Below, in pieces: positions 14,768 through 23,480 of a stretch of 64,000 bases of DNA; within the stretch, counting starts at the first letter, position 1; each line of letters opens with the position of its first letter. The position numbers and the translations under genes were made by a program. The DNA is taken from NCBI RefSeq assembly GCF_014257025.1, contig NZ_JACMSF010000011.1, forward strand, positions 112,397 to 176,396, written 5' to 3'. Source of the DNA: Streptomyces cupreus (GTDB lineage: Bacteria; Actinomycetota; Actinomycetes; Streptomycetales; Streptomycetaceae). Below the pieces are notes generated by a model that was not told the origin of the DNA, did not search any database, and worked only from the letters and a program-made list of their open reading frames with translations.

Positions 14768-17518
14768 TCAGAAGTTGGAGATCACGCTGGTGATCACCTT
14801 CTCGATGGTCTCGGCATTGCGCGCGTCGTACATCTTTCCGCCGCCGGCGTCCGCGATCCGCTGGAGCACGCTCCTGCCGCCCTTGTCCCGGTCGTCGGCC
14901 TTGCTGCCATAGGCGATGGTGAAAACGCGCACCTGAGGCTGTGAGGTGTCCCTGATGTGCCGCAGCAGCTCCTCCTCGGTCAGACTGCCCCGGTCCTCGT
15001 TGCGACCGTCGGTGAGCAGGACGATCGCGTTGATGGCCCTCGGGTCGTACTTGTCCCGCATGGCCTCGGTCGCCGCGTCGAGCGTGTCGTAGAGGCCGGT
15101 CGCGCCCTCCGCCTCCAGGGCGCGGAAGTTCTCGGACATCAGCTTGCTGCTGGCCCCGTGGTAGGGGCCGAGCGGTACGAGTTCCCGGTAGTCCGCGCCG
15201 CCGCCCAGATCCTCGGCGTCGGAGAACTTCCACAGCCCGACCTTGTCCGACCCGGTGAACTCACCGAGCAGCTCGGTCTCCGCCTGCTTCAGACGCTGCA
15301 GTTTGCTGTCTCCGGTACCTGTGATCTCGTCGTTCATCGACCCCGAGGTGTCGATGACGAGAAGCACATTGGCGGGCCGCCGCAGCGCGGGCCAGATGTC
15401 CAGCAGATGCTTCAGTACGTCGTCCTGGGGCGTGGACAGGGGATCGAGCTCGGTGTCGGGCTTGACTCCGTTGGCCTCGGTGAGCAGCGGGGAGTTCTTC
15501 GGGACCGCACCCTCGTGGGTGCGGAAGCCGAAGGGCGCGAAGTCACGGGCGAAGGTCTCGGGGGCGTGCAGGTAGGTGAGGAAGTCGTCGGCCACCGCCT
15601 CCTTCGCCTCGTCCATGCCGTTGTTCAGCTTGATGTAGGGGTGGTCGGAGAACAGGATTCCGTCCGTCGGATAGAACGACACCAGGGGCGTCTCCGGCTT
15701 GGTGGTCTTCTCGCAGACCTTCTCTTGGCTGAGCGCGCCACAGGGGTAGCCCGCGTTGTAGGCCGCCACGGTGCTCTCCTCCAGCGTGACGGCGGAGATG
15801 TACGACATGGCCTTGTCCTTGTTCTGCTCGTCGGCTCGCCGGAGATTGGCGGTGAAGGTCAGCGTGGTGTCGCCGTAGTGCACCGCGGACTGCTCGATGT
15901 CCTTGACGAACGCGCGGTTGCCGGAGTCGTCGAGGCGGCCCTTGCTCAGCTCGCCGCTGGTGCCGGTCGCGGCGTAGAAGGCGCCGATGGTCGCGTTGAG
16001 TCCGGAGGTGGAGTACTCGGGGTTGGTCTTGCCGAGCTTGAAGTCCCCCCAGTCCGGCTTGCCCCGGTTCTTCTTGCCCCAAAAGCCCTTGGCGTTCCTC
16101 GACCAGCCGGCCAGCTCACTCCAGCTGAACCGGTTCTCGGGCCACTCCAGCACCTCGGCCATCGGCCGCGGCATGGCGATGGTGAGCGGGCTCGTGACGA
16201 TCGGCTCCGCCTGCTCCGGGAACAGGCCCCTGGTCTCGTCCTTCGCGTTGGTCCGAGCCAACGACAGCCATGCGCCCCCGGCCGGCGACCATACGTCGGG
16301 CAGCGGTCCGTCGTTCTCCCCCCAGCCCCGGGTCAGCGCCCGCATCGCCTCGCCCGAGTTCTTGTCGTCGATGACGACCTCCACGCACGTGCCGCCATCG
16401 CTTCGGTGGCCGTAGTGCTCCGCCGCCCGCCGCAGGGATTCCGACTTGTCGACGGAGGCGGCGATGTGCAGTTCGGTGTCGGCCTTGCCGCAGCGTGGGA
16501 GGGAGGCGGCGGGCGGCTTGTCGTCGTCACCGGAGTCACCGCCGCCGAAGGACTGCGCGGCCACGACCGCGAGGATCGTCGCCGTGGCGATCAGCGGAAC
16601 GCCCCACAGCAGCCGCCGCCGACCGGGGCCCGAGACGGTCGGCCTTCTCCGTGGCGGGGGGCCCGGATCGCCCTTCGCCCTGGGCTCGACAGGAGGCCTG
16701 CCCGGCTTCCTGGGCATCCGTAAGGACAGGGTCGCGGTGGAGCGAGCAGGCTGCGCGGACGGCTCGATGTCGAGCGCGAGGAGGATACGGACGGCCACGT
16801 GCGCCGCGTTGAGCGCGGCGTCCTTCTGTCCGTCTGCCGCCTCCAGCCCCTTCTTGTCCCCGTCCGCCAGATCGCTGATACCCCGTATGAGGAGCCACTT
16901 GAGCCCCGTGGAGGCACGGCTCTGGACGGCCCGGGCGAAGCCGGCGCCCTCCGTCTCGATCGCCGCCGTGTCCTCGTAGTGAGTACGGATGATCCGGTGC
17001 TCGGGGGCGTACGGGGAGTCGATCACCGTGTCCCCGGACGCGATCGGCTTGACATGGATGCTGCCGGTGATCAGCGGGGTGAGCTCGTCCGCCACCTGTT
17101 CCGCGGTGCTGAGGACCTCGCCCGGGGGTTCCCAGCTCCTGGGGCGGGCGTGGAATCCCTGCTCCGACTGCTTGCCCCGCTGGTACTCGTACACGGTCTC
17201 GGAGATGACGACATCCCTGGGAACGGCGTCCTTGCGACCCGCGGCGATACCGACGAAGAAGGCGGCCTCCGGCTGCACCTTGGCCAGCCAACTGCTCACC
17301 GCCGTGGCGGTCGTGGTGTTGCCGGTCCCGGTCTTGGCCAGGTACACGCGCCAGGGAACCCGACCGCTCAGCTCGTAGACGGCCGCGCGGGTACCGCCGT
17401 CGAGTTCGTCGGGACCGGAGCGCGTCGCGCCGGCCGCCTTGAGATGCCGTTCGACCTTCTCGTACTCCACTGGAAGGGCCGTGAAGATCATCGCTGTGCG
17501 GGTACGGGCTACTGCCAC
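14768..17518 (-). CDS. Nucleosidase - membrane segment - solute-binding - VWA fusion
   Basis: One continuous frame of about 916 residues with three domains. Residues 8-245: phosphorylase/nucleosidase fold (MTA/SAH nucleosidase, PNP_UDP type) starting MIFTALPVEYEKVERH, with FVGIAAG, IETEGAGFA (catalytic-type Glu, about E190) and RGISDLADGD (Asp, about D216). Residues 302-322: one membrane span (LLWGVPLIATATILAVVA). Residues 326-670: a domain like bacterial extracellular solute-binding proteins. Residues 711-916: a von Willebrand A domain with the metal site DTSGSMN and later LLTDGRNED. The nucleosidase should face the cytoplasm, the other two outside. SBP-VWA proteins are known in Streptomyces; the nucleosidase head is unusual. 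Start is GTG 17518 or ATG 17491; neither has a good ribosome site. Confidence 0.85.
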   Translation of the reverse strand: MAVARTRTAMIFTALPVEYEKVERHLKAAGATRSGPDELDGGTRAAVYELSGRVPWRVYLAKTGTGNTTTATAVSSWLAKVQPEAAFFVGIAAGRKDAVPRDVVISETVYEYQRGKQSEQGFHARPRSWEPPGEVLSTAEQVADELTPLITGSIHVKPIASGDTVIDSPYAPEHRIIRTHYEDTAAIETEGAGFARAVQSRASTGLKWLLIRGISDLADGDKKGLEAADGQKDAALNAAHVAVRILLALDIEPSAQPARSTATLSLRMPRKPGRPPVEPRAKGDPGPPPRRRPTVSGPGRRRLLWGVPLIATATILAVVAAQSFGGGDSGDDDKPPAASLPRCGKADTELHIAASVDKSESLRRAAEHYGHRSDGGTCVEVVIDDKNSGEAMRALTRGWGENDGPLPDVWSPAGGAWLSLARTNAKDETRGLFPEQAEPIVTSPLTIAMPRPMAEVLEWPENRFSWSELAGWSRNAKGFWGKKNRGKPDWGDFKLGKTNPEYSTSGLNATIGAFYAATGTSGELSKGRLDDSGNRAFVKDIEQSAVHYGDTTLTFTANLRRADEQNKDKAMSYISAVTLEESTVAAYNAGYPCGALSQEKVCEKTTKPETPLVSFYPTDGILFSDHPYIKLNNGMDEAKEAVADDFLTYLHAPETFARDFAPFGFRTHEGAVPKNSPLLTEANGVKPDTELDPLSTPQDDVLKHLLDIWPALRRPANVLLVIDTSGSMNDEITGTGDSKLQRLKQAETELLGEFTGSDKVGLWKFSDAEDLGGGADYRELVPLGPYHGASSKLMSENFRALEAEGATGLYDTLDAATEAMRDKYDPRAINAIVLLTDGRNEDRGSLTEEELLRHIRDTSQPQVRVFTIAYGSKADDRDKGGRSVLQRIADAGGGKMYDARNAETIEKVITSVISNF

Positions 17519-17641
17519 CGGACCAACCGATCGTGAGGCGGACTGCGAAGCGAATCGCCCAAGAGGCGCAGCAACATCATGCAGCCCAATACCCCTGGCA
17601 GGCACGGGGATTGACTAGAGCGCTTTCAAAGAAACCGCTTC

Positions 17642-17902
17642 TTAATAACCCGCCCGGAAACCGCTGTACCCGAGCAGCACGATGATCGCCGCGACGCTCC
17701 CCAGCACCACGGCCGTGGATATCCACGACCGGCGCCGACTGTGACGCACCGGATCCGGGTCGCCACGGAACGGTACGGGCCCAGGAGGGTTCTCCTTCCA
17801 GCGCGCGGCCAGCATCCGGGCCCGCGCGGAGGGCTCCTTGTGGGCGGCGGCGTCCGCCCACTTGATGTCGAACTCCCGCTCGCCGTCGTCCCGTTCGGAC
17901 AT
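17642..17902 (-). CDS. Small tail-anchored membrane protein
   Basis: Protein of 86 residues: a charged cytoplasmic head (DDGEREFDIKWADAAAHKEP, then RARMLAARWKENPPGP), a basic patch (RHSRRRSW) and one C-terminal membrane span (STAVVLGSVAAIIVLLGY) with a very short outer end. Function unknown. It precedes the nucleosidase fusion on the same strand. The 123-base gap between them contains GAAAGCGCTC, a LacI-operator-like half, but no convincing operator. Confidence 0.7.
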   Translation of the reverse strand: MSERDDGEREFDIKWADAAAHKEPSARARMLAARWKENPPGPVPFRGDPDPVRHSRRRSWISTAVVLGSVAAIIVLLGYSGFRAGY

Positions 17903-17945
17903 CCCCGTTAACCCTTCTCGAACAGCAGTACCCCCACGATACGAC

Positions 17946-17981
17946 GGCGCCCCCGCCCTGAGGAACAGGAACGGGGGCGCC
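17946..17981 (-). terminator. glnA terminator hairpin
   Basis: Perfect 10 bp stem (GGCGCCCCCG with its complement) and 16-base loop, 22 bases beyond the glnA stop. Confidence 0.8.
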
Positions 17982-18002
17982 GCGGGACGGCTCAGGCGTC
18001 GA

Positions 18003-19412
18003 TCACACGTCGAAGTAGAGCTCGAACTCGTGCGGGTGCGGACGCAGCTGCAGCGGGGCGATCTCGTTGGCGCGCTTGAAGTCGATCCAGGTCTCGATCA
18101 GGTCGGCCGTGAAGACGTCGCCGGCGAGGAGGAACTCGTGGTCGCGCTCCAGCGAGTCGAGGACGGCCGGGAGCGAGGTCGGGACCTGGGCGACGTTCGC
18201 GTGCTCCTCGGGAGCCAGCTCGTAGAGGTCCTTGTCGATCGGCTCGGCCGGCTCGATCTTGTTCTTGATGCCGTCCAGGCCCGCGAGGAGCAGGGCCGAG
18301 AAGGCCAGGTACGGGTTGCCGGAGGAGTCGGGCGCACGGAACTCGACGCGCTTGGCCTTCGGGTTCGAGCCCGTGATCGGGATACGCATGGCCGCGGAGC
18401 GGTTGCGCTGCGAGTACACCAGGTTGATCGGCGCCTCGAAGCCCGGCACCAGACGGTGGTAGGAGTTCACCGTCGGGTTGGTGAAGGCCAGCAGCGACGG
18501 GGCGTGCTTGAGGATGCCGCCGATGTAGTAGCGGGCGGTGTCCGACAGGCCCGCGTAGCCGGCCTCGTCGTAGAACAGCGGGTCGCCGTTGCTCCACAGC
18601 GACTGGTGCACGTGCATGCCCGAGCCGTTGTCACCGAAGATCGGCTTCGGCATGAAGGTCGCGGTCTTGCCGTTGCGCCAGGCCACGTTCTTCACGATGT
18701 ACTTGAAGAGCTGCAGGTCGTCGGCCGCGGCGAGCAGCGTGTTGAACTTGTAGTTGATCTCCGCCTGGCCGGCGGTGCCCACCTCGTGGTGCTGGCGCTC
18801 GACCTTCAGGCCGGCCGCCTCCAGCTCCAGGGAGATCTCGGCGCGCAGGTCGGCGAAGTGGTCGACCGGCGGAACCGGGAAGTAGCCGCCCTTGTAGCGG
18901 ACCTTGTAACCGCGGTTGTCCTCCAGCGCACCGGTGTTCCAGGCGCCCGCCTCGGAGTCGATGTGGTAGAAGGACTCGTTCGCGGAGGTCGCGAAGCGGA
19001 CCGAGTCGAAGACGTAGAACTCGGCCTCGGGACCGAAGTACGCGGTGTCCGCGATACCGGTCGAGGCGAGGTACGCCTCCGCCTTCTTCGCCACGTTGCG
19101 CGGGTCACGGGAGTACTGCTCGCCCGTGATCGGGTCGTGGATGAAGAAGTTGATGTTCAGCGTCTTGTCACGGCGGAAGGGGTCGACCCGGGCGGTCGAC
19201 AGGTCCGCGCGCAGCGCCATGTCGGACTCGTGGATGGCCTGGAAACCACGGATCGACGAACCGTCGAACGCGAGCTCCTCGTCCGGGTCGAACGCCTCGA
19301 CGGGCACCGTGAAGTGCTGCATGACGCCCGGCAGGTCGCAGAATCGGACGTCGATGAACTTGACGTCCTTGTCCGCGATGAACTTCTTGGCCTCGTCGGC
19401 GTTCTGGAACAT
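18003..19412 (-). CDS. glnA: Glutamine synthetase type I
   Basis: GSI of 469 residues, the main ammonia-assimilating enzyme (glutamate + NH3 + ATP to glutamine). Visible signatures are [19 protein letters not shown], the ATP-binding [16 protein letters not shown] and the C-terminal [16 protein letters not shown]. The adenylylation loop [12 protein letters not shown] carries the Tyr used for covalent switching in the GSI-beta class, so post-translational control by an adenylyltransferase is expected from family knowledge. ATG 19412 follows GGAGGAG. Transcription is likely set by the GlnR operator about 100 bases upstream. It stands alone and is divergent from the RDD gene. Confidence 0.97.
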   Translation of the reverse strand: MFQNADEAKKFIADKDVKFIDVRFCDLPGVMQHFTVPVEAFDPDEELAFDGSSIRGFQAIHESDMALRADLSTARVDPFRRDKTLNINFFIHDPITGEQYSRDPRNVAKKAEAYLASTGIADTAYFGPEAEFYVFDSVRFATSANESFYHIDSEAGAWNTGALEDNRGYKVRYKGGYFPVPPVDHFADLRAEISLELEAAGLKVERQHHEVGTAGQAEINYKFNTLLAAADDLQLFKYIVKNVAWRNGKTATFMPKPIFGDNGSGMHVHQSLWSNGDPLFYDEAGYAGLSDTARYYIGGILKHAPSLLAFTNPTVNSYHRLVPGFEAPINLVYSQRNRSAAMRIPITGSNPKAKRVEFRAPDSSGNPYLAFSALLLAGLDGIKNKIEPAEPIDKDLYELAPEEHANVAQVPTSLPAVLDSLERDHEFLLAGDVFTADLIETWIDFKRANEIAPLQLRPHPHEFELYFDV

Positions 19413-19509
19413 CCAGCTCCTCCTACTCCCGACCGTCCGTGCCGGGGTGGTAGTTCGTTCGTGCGGCCAGTGCGGTGGCACACGCTGACCTCGACCCTAG
19501 GGACGCGTG

Positions 19510-19547
19510 ATTTCTCGGGCGTGACCCATTTGTTTCGCACAAGTTAA
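19510..19547 (-). promoter_or_regulatory. GlnR operator upstream of glnA
   Basis: Read toward glnA: TTAAC-n6-GAAAC-n6-GTCAC-n6-GAAAT, a near-perfect match to the GlnR pattern gTnAC-n6-GaAAC repeated, with exact spacers. It could also affect the divergent RDD gene, whose GTG is 76 bases away. Confidence 0.85.
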
Positions 19548-19622
19548 CCGGCCCTCGTTCCACGGTAGCCCCGAGGCACCCCACCTGTCCCCGGTCAAAT
19601 AAGGGCGCAGTACCGTGGACGG

Positions 19623-20090
19623 GTGGACAACAGGCAAGCAATCGGATCGTGGCTCTCCGGGCCCCGCGCGGCCATGGAGAACGCCGGTGTCGACTTCGGA
19701 TACCGGGGTGAGCAACTCGGTCTGCCGGAGCACGGGCCCGGCTCCATCGCCCGCCCGGGCAGGCGCCTCGGCGCCCTGGCCGTGGACTGGGGCCTGTGCC
19801 TCTTGATCGCATACGGCCTGATCACCCAGGGCTACGACACCGCCACCGGCAACTGGGCGCTGCTCATCCTGTTCGTGATGAGCGCCCTGACCGTCGGCAG
19901 CGTCGGCTTCACCCCGGGCAAGCGGCTCTTCGGCCTGCGGGTGCTCGCCCTGGACACCGGCCGCGTCAACCCGCTGCGCGCCCTGCTGCGCACGGTCCTG
20001 CTCTGCCTCGCCGTCCCGGCCCTGATCTGGGACCGCGACGGCCGTGGCCTGCACGACCGTCTCGCCCGCACCGTCGAGGTCCGGATCTGA
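19623..20090 (+). CDS. RDD-family membrane protein
   Basis: Protein of 155 residues with the RDD domain: RPGRRLGALAVDWGLCLLIA (first membrane segment with the Arg/Asp pair), a second span near ALLILFVMSALTV, then the family signature GFTPGKRLFGLRVL and DRDGRGLHDRLA. RDD proteins are small inner-membrane proteins, some linked to ion exchange; most are uncharacterised. Translation starts at GTG 19623. It is divergent from glnA and separated from DUF4191 by a long hairpin. Confidence 0.85.
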   Translation: MDNRQAIGSWLSGPRAAMENAGVDFGYRGEQLGLPEHGPGSIARPGRRLGALAVDWGLCLLIAYGLITQGYDTATGNWALLILFVMSALTVGSVGFTPGKRLFGLRVLALDTGRVNPLRALLRTVLLCLAVPALIWDRDGRGLHDRLARTVEVRI

Positions 20091-20111
20091 CGGCTCTGCG
20101 AAGAAGCTGCT

Positions 20112-20161
20112 CCACGACGAAGGGGGCGCCCGGATCACTCCGGGTGCCCCCTTCGTCGTGG
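20112..20161. terminator. Bidirectional 22 bp hairpin terminator
   Basis: CCACGACGAAGGGGGCGCCC.. pairs with its complement over 22 bp (one wobble) around a 6-base loop, between the convergent RDD and DUF4191 genes. Confidence 0.85.
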
Positions 20162-20169
20162 AGGGTGGG

Positions 20170-20871
20170 TCAGCGGCCGTTCGGGCCGCCCTTGGGGAGC
20201 TTCATGCCCTTGGGCATCGGGCCCTTCGGTAGCGGCATGTTGCTCATCAGGTCGCCCAGGGCGCGCAGCCGGTCGTTGGTGGCGGTCACCTGGGGGCCGG
20301 AGAGCACCCGCGGCAGCTTGAGCATGGTCGTGCGCAGCTTCTTCAGCTCGACCTGTCCCTCGCCGACGCCGACGATCAGGTCGTGCACCGGCACGTCCGC
20401 CACGATGCGGTTCATCTTCTTCTTCTCAGCGGCCAGCAGGCTCTTCACCCGGTTCGGGTTGCCCTCGGCGACCAGCACGATGCCGGCCTTGCCGACGGCC
20501 CGGTGCACCACGTCCTGGCTGCGGTTCATCGCCACCGCGGGGGTGGTCGTCCAGCCCCGGCCGACGTTGTCCAGTACGGCCGCGGCCGCGCCCGGCTGGC
20601 CCTCCATCTGTCCGAAGGCGGCCCGCTCGGCCCGCCGCCCGAACACGATCGCCGTGCCGAGGAAGGCGAGCAGCAGACCCAGGATGCCGAGATAGATCGG
20701 GTGACCGATCAGGAAGCCGATCGCGAGAAAGACACCGAGGATGAGGAGGAAGACGCCCGCGAGCACGAGGCCGATCTTCTTGTCGGCCCTGCGGGTCATC
20801 TTGTACGTCAGGGCGATCTGCTTCAGACGCCCGGGGTTAGCGGCATCCGCCGCGCTGTCACTTCTCGCCAT
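20170..20871 (-). CDS. DUF4191 membrane protein
   Basis: Protein of 233 residues. A basic, cytoplasmic N-terminus (RLKQIALTYKMTRRADKKIG) precedes two membrane spans at about 33-54 and 57-76 (LVLAGVFLLILGVFLAIGFL; LGILGLLLAFLGTAIVFG), then a soluble domain with RGWTTTPAVAMNRSQDVVHR and GKAGIVLVAEG, and a Met/Pro/Lys/Gly tail (PLPKGPMPKGMKLPKG). The match to DUF4191, an actinobacterial family usually beside lipA, is by recognition of these segments. Function is unknown. Its place next to lipB-lipA is conserved in Streptomyces as far as I recall. Confidence 0.88.
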   Translation of the reverse strand: MARSDSAADAANPGRLKQIALTYKMTRRADKKIGLVLAGVFLLILGVFLAIGFLIGHPIYLGILGLLLAFLGTAIVFGRRAERAAFGQMEGQPGAAAAVLDNVGRGWTTTPAVAMNRSQDVVHRAVGKAGIVLVAEGNPNRVKSLLAAEKKKMNRIVADVPVHDLIVGVGEGQVELKKLRTTMLKLPRVLSGPQVTATNDRLRALGDLMSNMPLPKGPMPKGMKLPKGGPNGR

Positions 20872-20928
20872 GGCACGAAGTCTACGTGGCCCCGGGAGCG
20901 CCGACGACGGCAGTGCCGGTCACCGAAG

Positions 20929-21129
20929 TCAGGGACGGGAGGAGAGCGCGCGCTCCAGCACCTGCTGGGCCTCGACACGGTCCTTGGCGCGGCGGCGGTC
21001 CTCCAGGACGGACGTCCAGGCGTTGCGGCGGGCGGTGCGCTGGCCCCCGCTCATGAGCAGCGATTCGACGGCACGGAGTGCAGTGGCGAAGGACGGGATG
21101 GCGGTGGCGCGTACCGGCGCGGCCTGCAT
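20929..21129 (-). CDS. Small hypothetical protein
   Basis: Basic helical protein of 66 residues (PSFATALRAVESLLMSGGQ, then RRNAWTSVLEDRRRAKDRVE). No known domain. ATG 21129 is taken because an earlier in-frame ATG would add only non-protein-like sequence. It is likely cytoplasmic. A small gene at this place, between DUF4191 and lipA, is recalled from related Streptomyces. Confidence 0.65.
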   Translation of the reverse strand: MQAAPVRATAIPSFATALRAVESLLMSGGQRTARRNAWTSVLEDRRRAKDRVEAQQVLERALSSRP

Positions 21130-21258
21130 GGTGGAGGTCCCCCCTCGGAGCGGCTTCGGGTGTACGTGGTGTGAGTCCAGCGTCACTGATTGGTGTTACC
21201 AGGGCATGACCGACCGGTCAAACGCCAATGAAGCCTTGATATGTGGCCCGAAAACGCT

Positions 21259-21308
21259 GACGCGGCCCTGACTGCGCCCCCATCTGCGGGGACGCTCAGG
21301 ACCGCGTC
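21259..21308 (-). terminator. lipA terminator-like hairpin
   Basis: Interrupted stem: GACGCGG..CCTGA..GCCCC against GGGG..TCAGG..CCGCGTC, located 69 bases after the lipA stop. Confidence 0.6.
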
Positions 21309-21376
21309 AATCGGCCTTTACCGAGCGGTAGTTGCTTGTGCGCAGTTTCACACGCGCACGATGGCACTCCGTGCCA

Positions 21377-22342
21377 TCAGACCGCCTGCGAGGCGACGTA
21401 GGCGCCACGCTTCTCGACGGCCATCTGGTACAGCCGGCCGGCCCGGTAGGAGGAGCGCACCAGGGGGCCGGACATCACACCGGAGAAGCCGATCTGCTCG
21501 GCCTCCTCCTTCAGCTCCACGAACTCGTGCGGCTTGACCCAGCGCTCCACGGGGTGGTGGCGCACGGAGGGGCGCAGGTACTGCGTGATGGTGATCAGCT
21601 CGCAGCCCGCCTCGTGCAGCTGCTTGAGCGCCTCGCTGATCTCCTCGCGGGTCTCGCCCATGCCGAGGATGAGGTTCGACTTGGTGACCAGGCCGAAGTC
21701 ACGGGCCTCGGTGATGACCTTCAGCGAACGCTCGTAGCGGAAGCCCGGGCGGATCCGCTTGAAGATCCGCGGGACCGTCTCGACGTTGTGCGCGAAGACC
21801 TCGGGGCGGGACTCGAAGACCTGCTGGAGCAGCTCCGGCACCGCGTTGAAGTCGGGGGCCAGCAGCTCGACCTTGGTGCGGCCGGCCTCGCGGGAGGAGG
21901 TCTGCTGGTGGATCTGGCGGACCGTCTCGGCGTACAGCCAGGCACCGCCGTCCTCCAGGTCGTCGCGGGCGACGCCGGTGACGGTGGCGTAGTTCAGGTC
22001 CATGGTGACCACGGACTCGCCGACGCGGCGCGGCTCGTCGCGGTCCAGCGCCTCGGGCTTGCCGGTGTCGATCTGGCAGAAGTCACAGCGCCGGGTGCAC
22101 TGGTCGCCGCCGATGAGGAAGGTCGCCTCGCGGTCCTCCCAGCACTCGTAGATGTTGGGACAGCCGGCTTCCTGGCAGACCGTGTGCAGGCCCTCGCTCT
22201 TCACGAGGTTCTGCATCTTCGTGTATTCGGGACCCATTTTCGCCCGGGTCTTGATCCACTCGGGCTTGCGCTCGATGGGGGTCTGGGCGTTCCGGACCTC
22301 AAGGCGCAGCATCTTGCGTCCGTCGGGTGTGACTGCGGACAC
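21377..22342 (-). CDS. lipA: Lipoyl synthase
   Basis: Radical SAM enzyme of 321 residues that inserts two sulfurs into protein-bound octanoyl groups, completing the lipoyl cofactor. The auxiliary-cluster motif C-x4-C-x5-C ([12 protein letters not shown]) and the radical-SAM motif C-x3-C-x2-C (CTRRCDFC) are both intact, as are NLILGMGET and the C-terminal RSSYRAG. GTG 22342 is used because AGGGAG is correctly spaced upstream and [17 protein letters not shown] starts the conserved region. With lipB just upstream it supplies lipoate to SucB and to the glycine cleavage system. Confidence 0.96.
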   Translation of the reverse strand: MSAVTPDGRKMLRLEVRNAQTPIERKPEWIKTRAKMGPEYTKMQNLVKSEGLHTVCQEAGCPNIYECWEDREATFLIGGDQCTRRCDFCQIDTGKPEALDRDEPRRVGESVVTMDLNYATVTGVARDDLEDGGAWLYAETVRQIHQQTSSREAGRTKVELLAPDFNAVPELLQQVFESRPEVFAHNVETVPRIFKRIRPGFRYERSLKVITEARDFGLVTKSNLILGMGETREEISEALKQLHEAGCELITITQYLRPSVRHHPVERWVKPHEFVELKEEAEQIGFSGVMSGPLVRSSYRAGRLYQMAVEKRGAYVASQAV

Positions 22343-22448
22343 ATCGGCTCCCTGTAGCTTCGATTCTTCGGCGTACACCAGGGTACGCCCGTGTTTACTC
22401 AGCCCTGCTGTCAGGCCAACCCCATGGCCCTGGGGCTGATTCCCCGTG

Positions 22449-23246
22449 TCAGGCCGTCGCCTTCTCGATCTCCCGCGGCTTCAGCTCCGCGTTCTCCAGT
22501 ACGTCGGTCAAGTGCCGCTCGACGACCGGCAGCACCTCGTCGATCGTCACGTCCCGGCCCAGCTCGTCGGCCAGCGAGGCGACGCCCGCGTCCCGGATGC
22601 CGCACGGGATGATCCGGTCGAACCACTTGTTGTCCGGGTTCACGTTGAACGCGAAGCCATGCATCGTGACGCCCTTGGCGACCCGGATGCCGATCGCGGC
22701 GATCTTGCGGTCCTCGCGGCGCTGGCCCGCGTTGGACGGGGCGTACTCGGGGCCGTTCAGGCGAGGGTCGAACTCCTCGTCCTGGAGCCGTGGGTCGAAG
22801 TCGAGGGAGAGGCCGCCGAGCGCCGGACGCGTCTCGACCGGATCGCCGAGCACCCACACACCGCTGCGGCCCTCGACCCGGGTGGTCTCCAGGCCGAACT
22901 CCGCGCAGGTGCGGATCAGGGCCTCTTCCAGGCGCCGTACATGCGCCACGACGTCCACCGGACGCGGGAGCTTCTGGATCGGGTAGCCGACCAGCTGGCC
23001 CGGGCCGTGCCAGGTGATCTTGCCGCCGCGGTCCACGTCGATGACCGGGGTGCCGTCCAGCGGCCGCTCGTTGTCCGCCGTGCGCCGGCCGGCCGTGTAG
23101 ACCGGCGGGTGTTCGAGGAGCAGCACGGTGTCGGGGACCTCGTCGGCGAACCGGGCCGCGTGCACCCGGCGCTGCTCGTCCCAGGCCTCCTGGTACTCGA
23201 CGGCGTGTCCGCCGAACCCCATACGGACGAACCGCAACTCACTCAC
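22449..23246 (-). CDS. lipB: Lipoyl(octanoyl) transferase
   Basis: LipB of 265 residues moves octanoate from acyl carrier protein to lipoyl domains. Seen are [17 protein letters not shown] (substrate-binding loop), the conserved Lys in [10 protein letters not shown] and the acyl-enzyme Cys in IIPCGI. The segment about 130-165 ([20 protein letters not shown]) is an insertion relative to short LipB proteins, typical of Streptomyces. GTG 23246 has GGGAGG upstream. lipA follows 106 bases downstream on the same strand. Confidence 0.95.
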   Translation of the reverse strand: MSELRFVRMGFGGHAVEYQEAWDEQRRVHAARFADEVPDTVLLLEHPPVYTAGRRTADNERPLDGTPVIDVDRGGKITWHGPGQLVGYPIQKLPRPVDVVAHVRRLEEALIRTCAEFGLETTRVEGRSGVWVLGDPVETRPALGGLSLDFDPRLQDEEFDPRLNGPEYAPSNAGQRREDRKIAAIGIRVAKGVTMHGFAFNVNPDNKWFDRIIPCGIRDAGVASLADELGRDVTIDEVLPVVERHLTDVLENAELKPREIEKATA

Positions 23247-23480
23247 GGCAAGCGCCTCCCTGGACGTCGTAAGGCACGAAGGGTGCCTACGCCACTGTAC
23301 GACTGCCGGTCGAGCGTCAGCCCCGGGGTCAATCCTCACACGATCGGATGAACGGGTGACGAAATGTGCGATCACTTGCTCACTCTCCGCTACATTCGCG
23401 CCGTTCGCAGAGGCCATAAGGGCTGCTCACAGGCAATCCGGGCAAGTCAAAGGCCTGGAAGGCAGGAGACCGCACCGCAG

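Noticed and set aside
17606..17640. LacI-type operator (GAAAGCGCTC) before the nucleosidase fusion
   Set aside because: Only one half fits the AGCGCT-centred palindromes of LacI-family sites; no neighbouring sugar genes or regulator.
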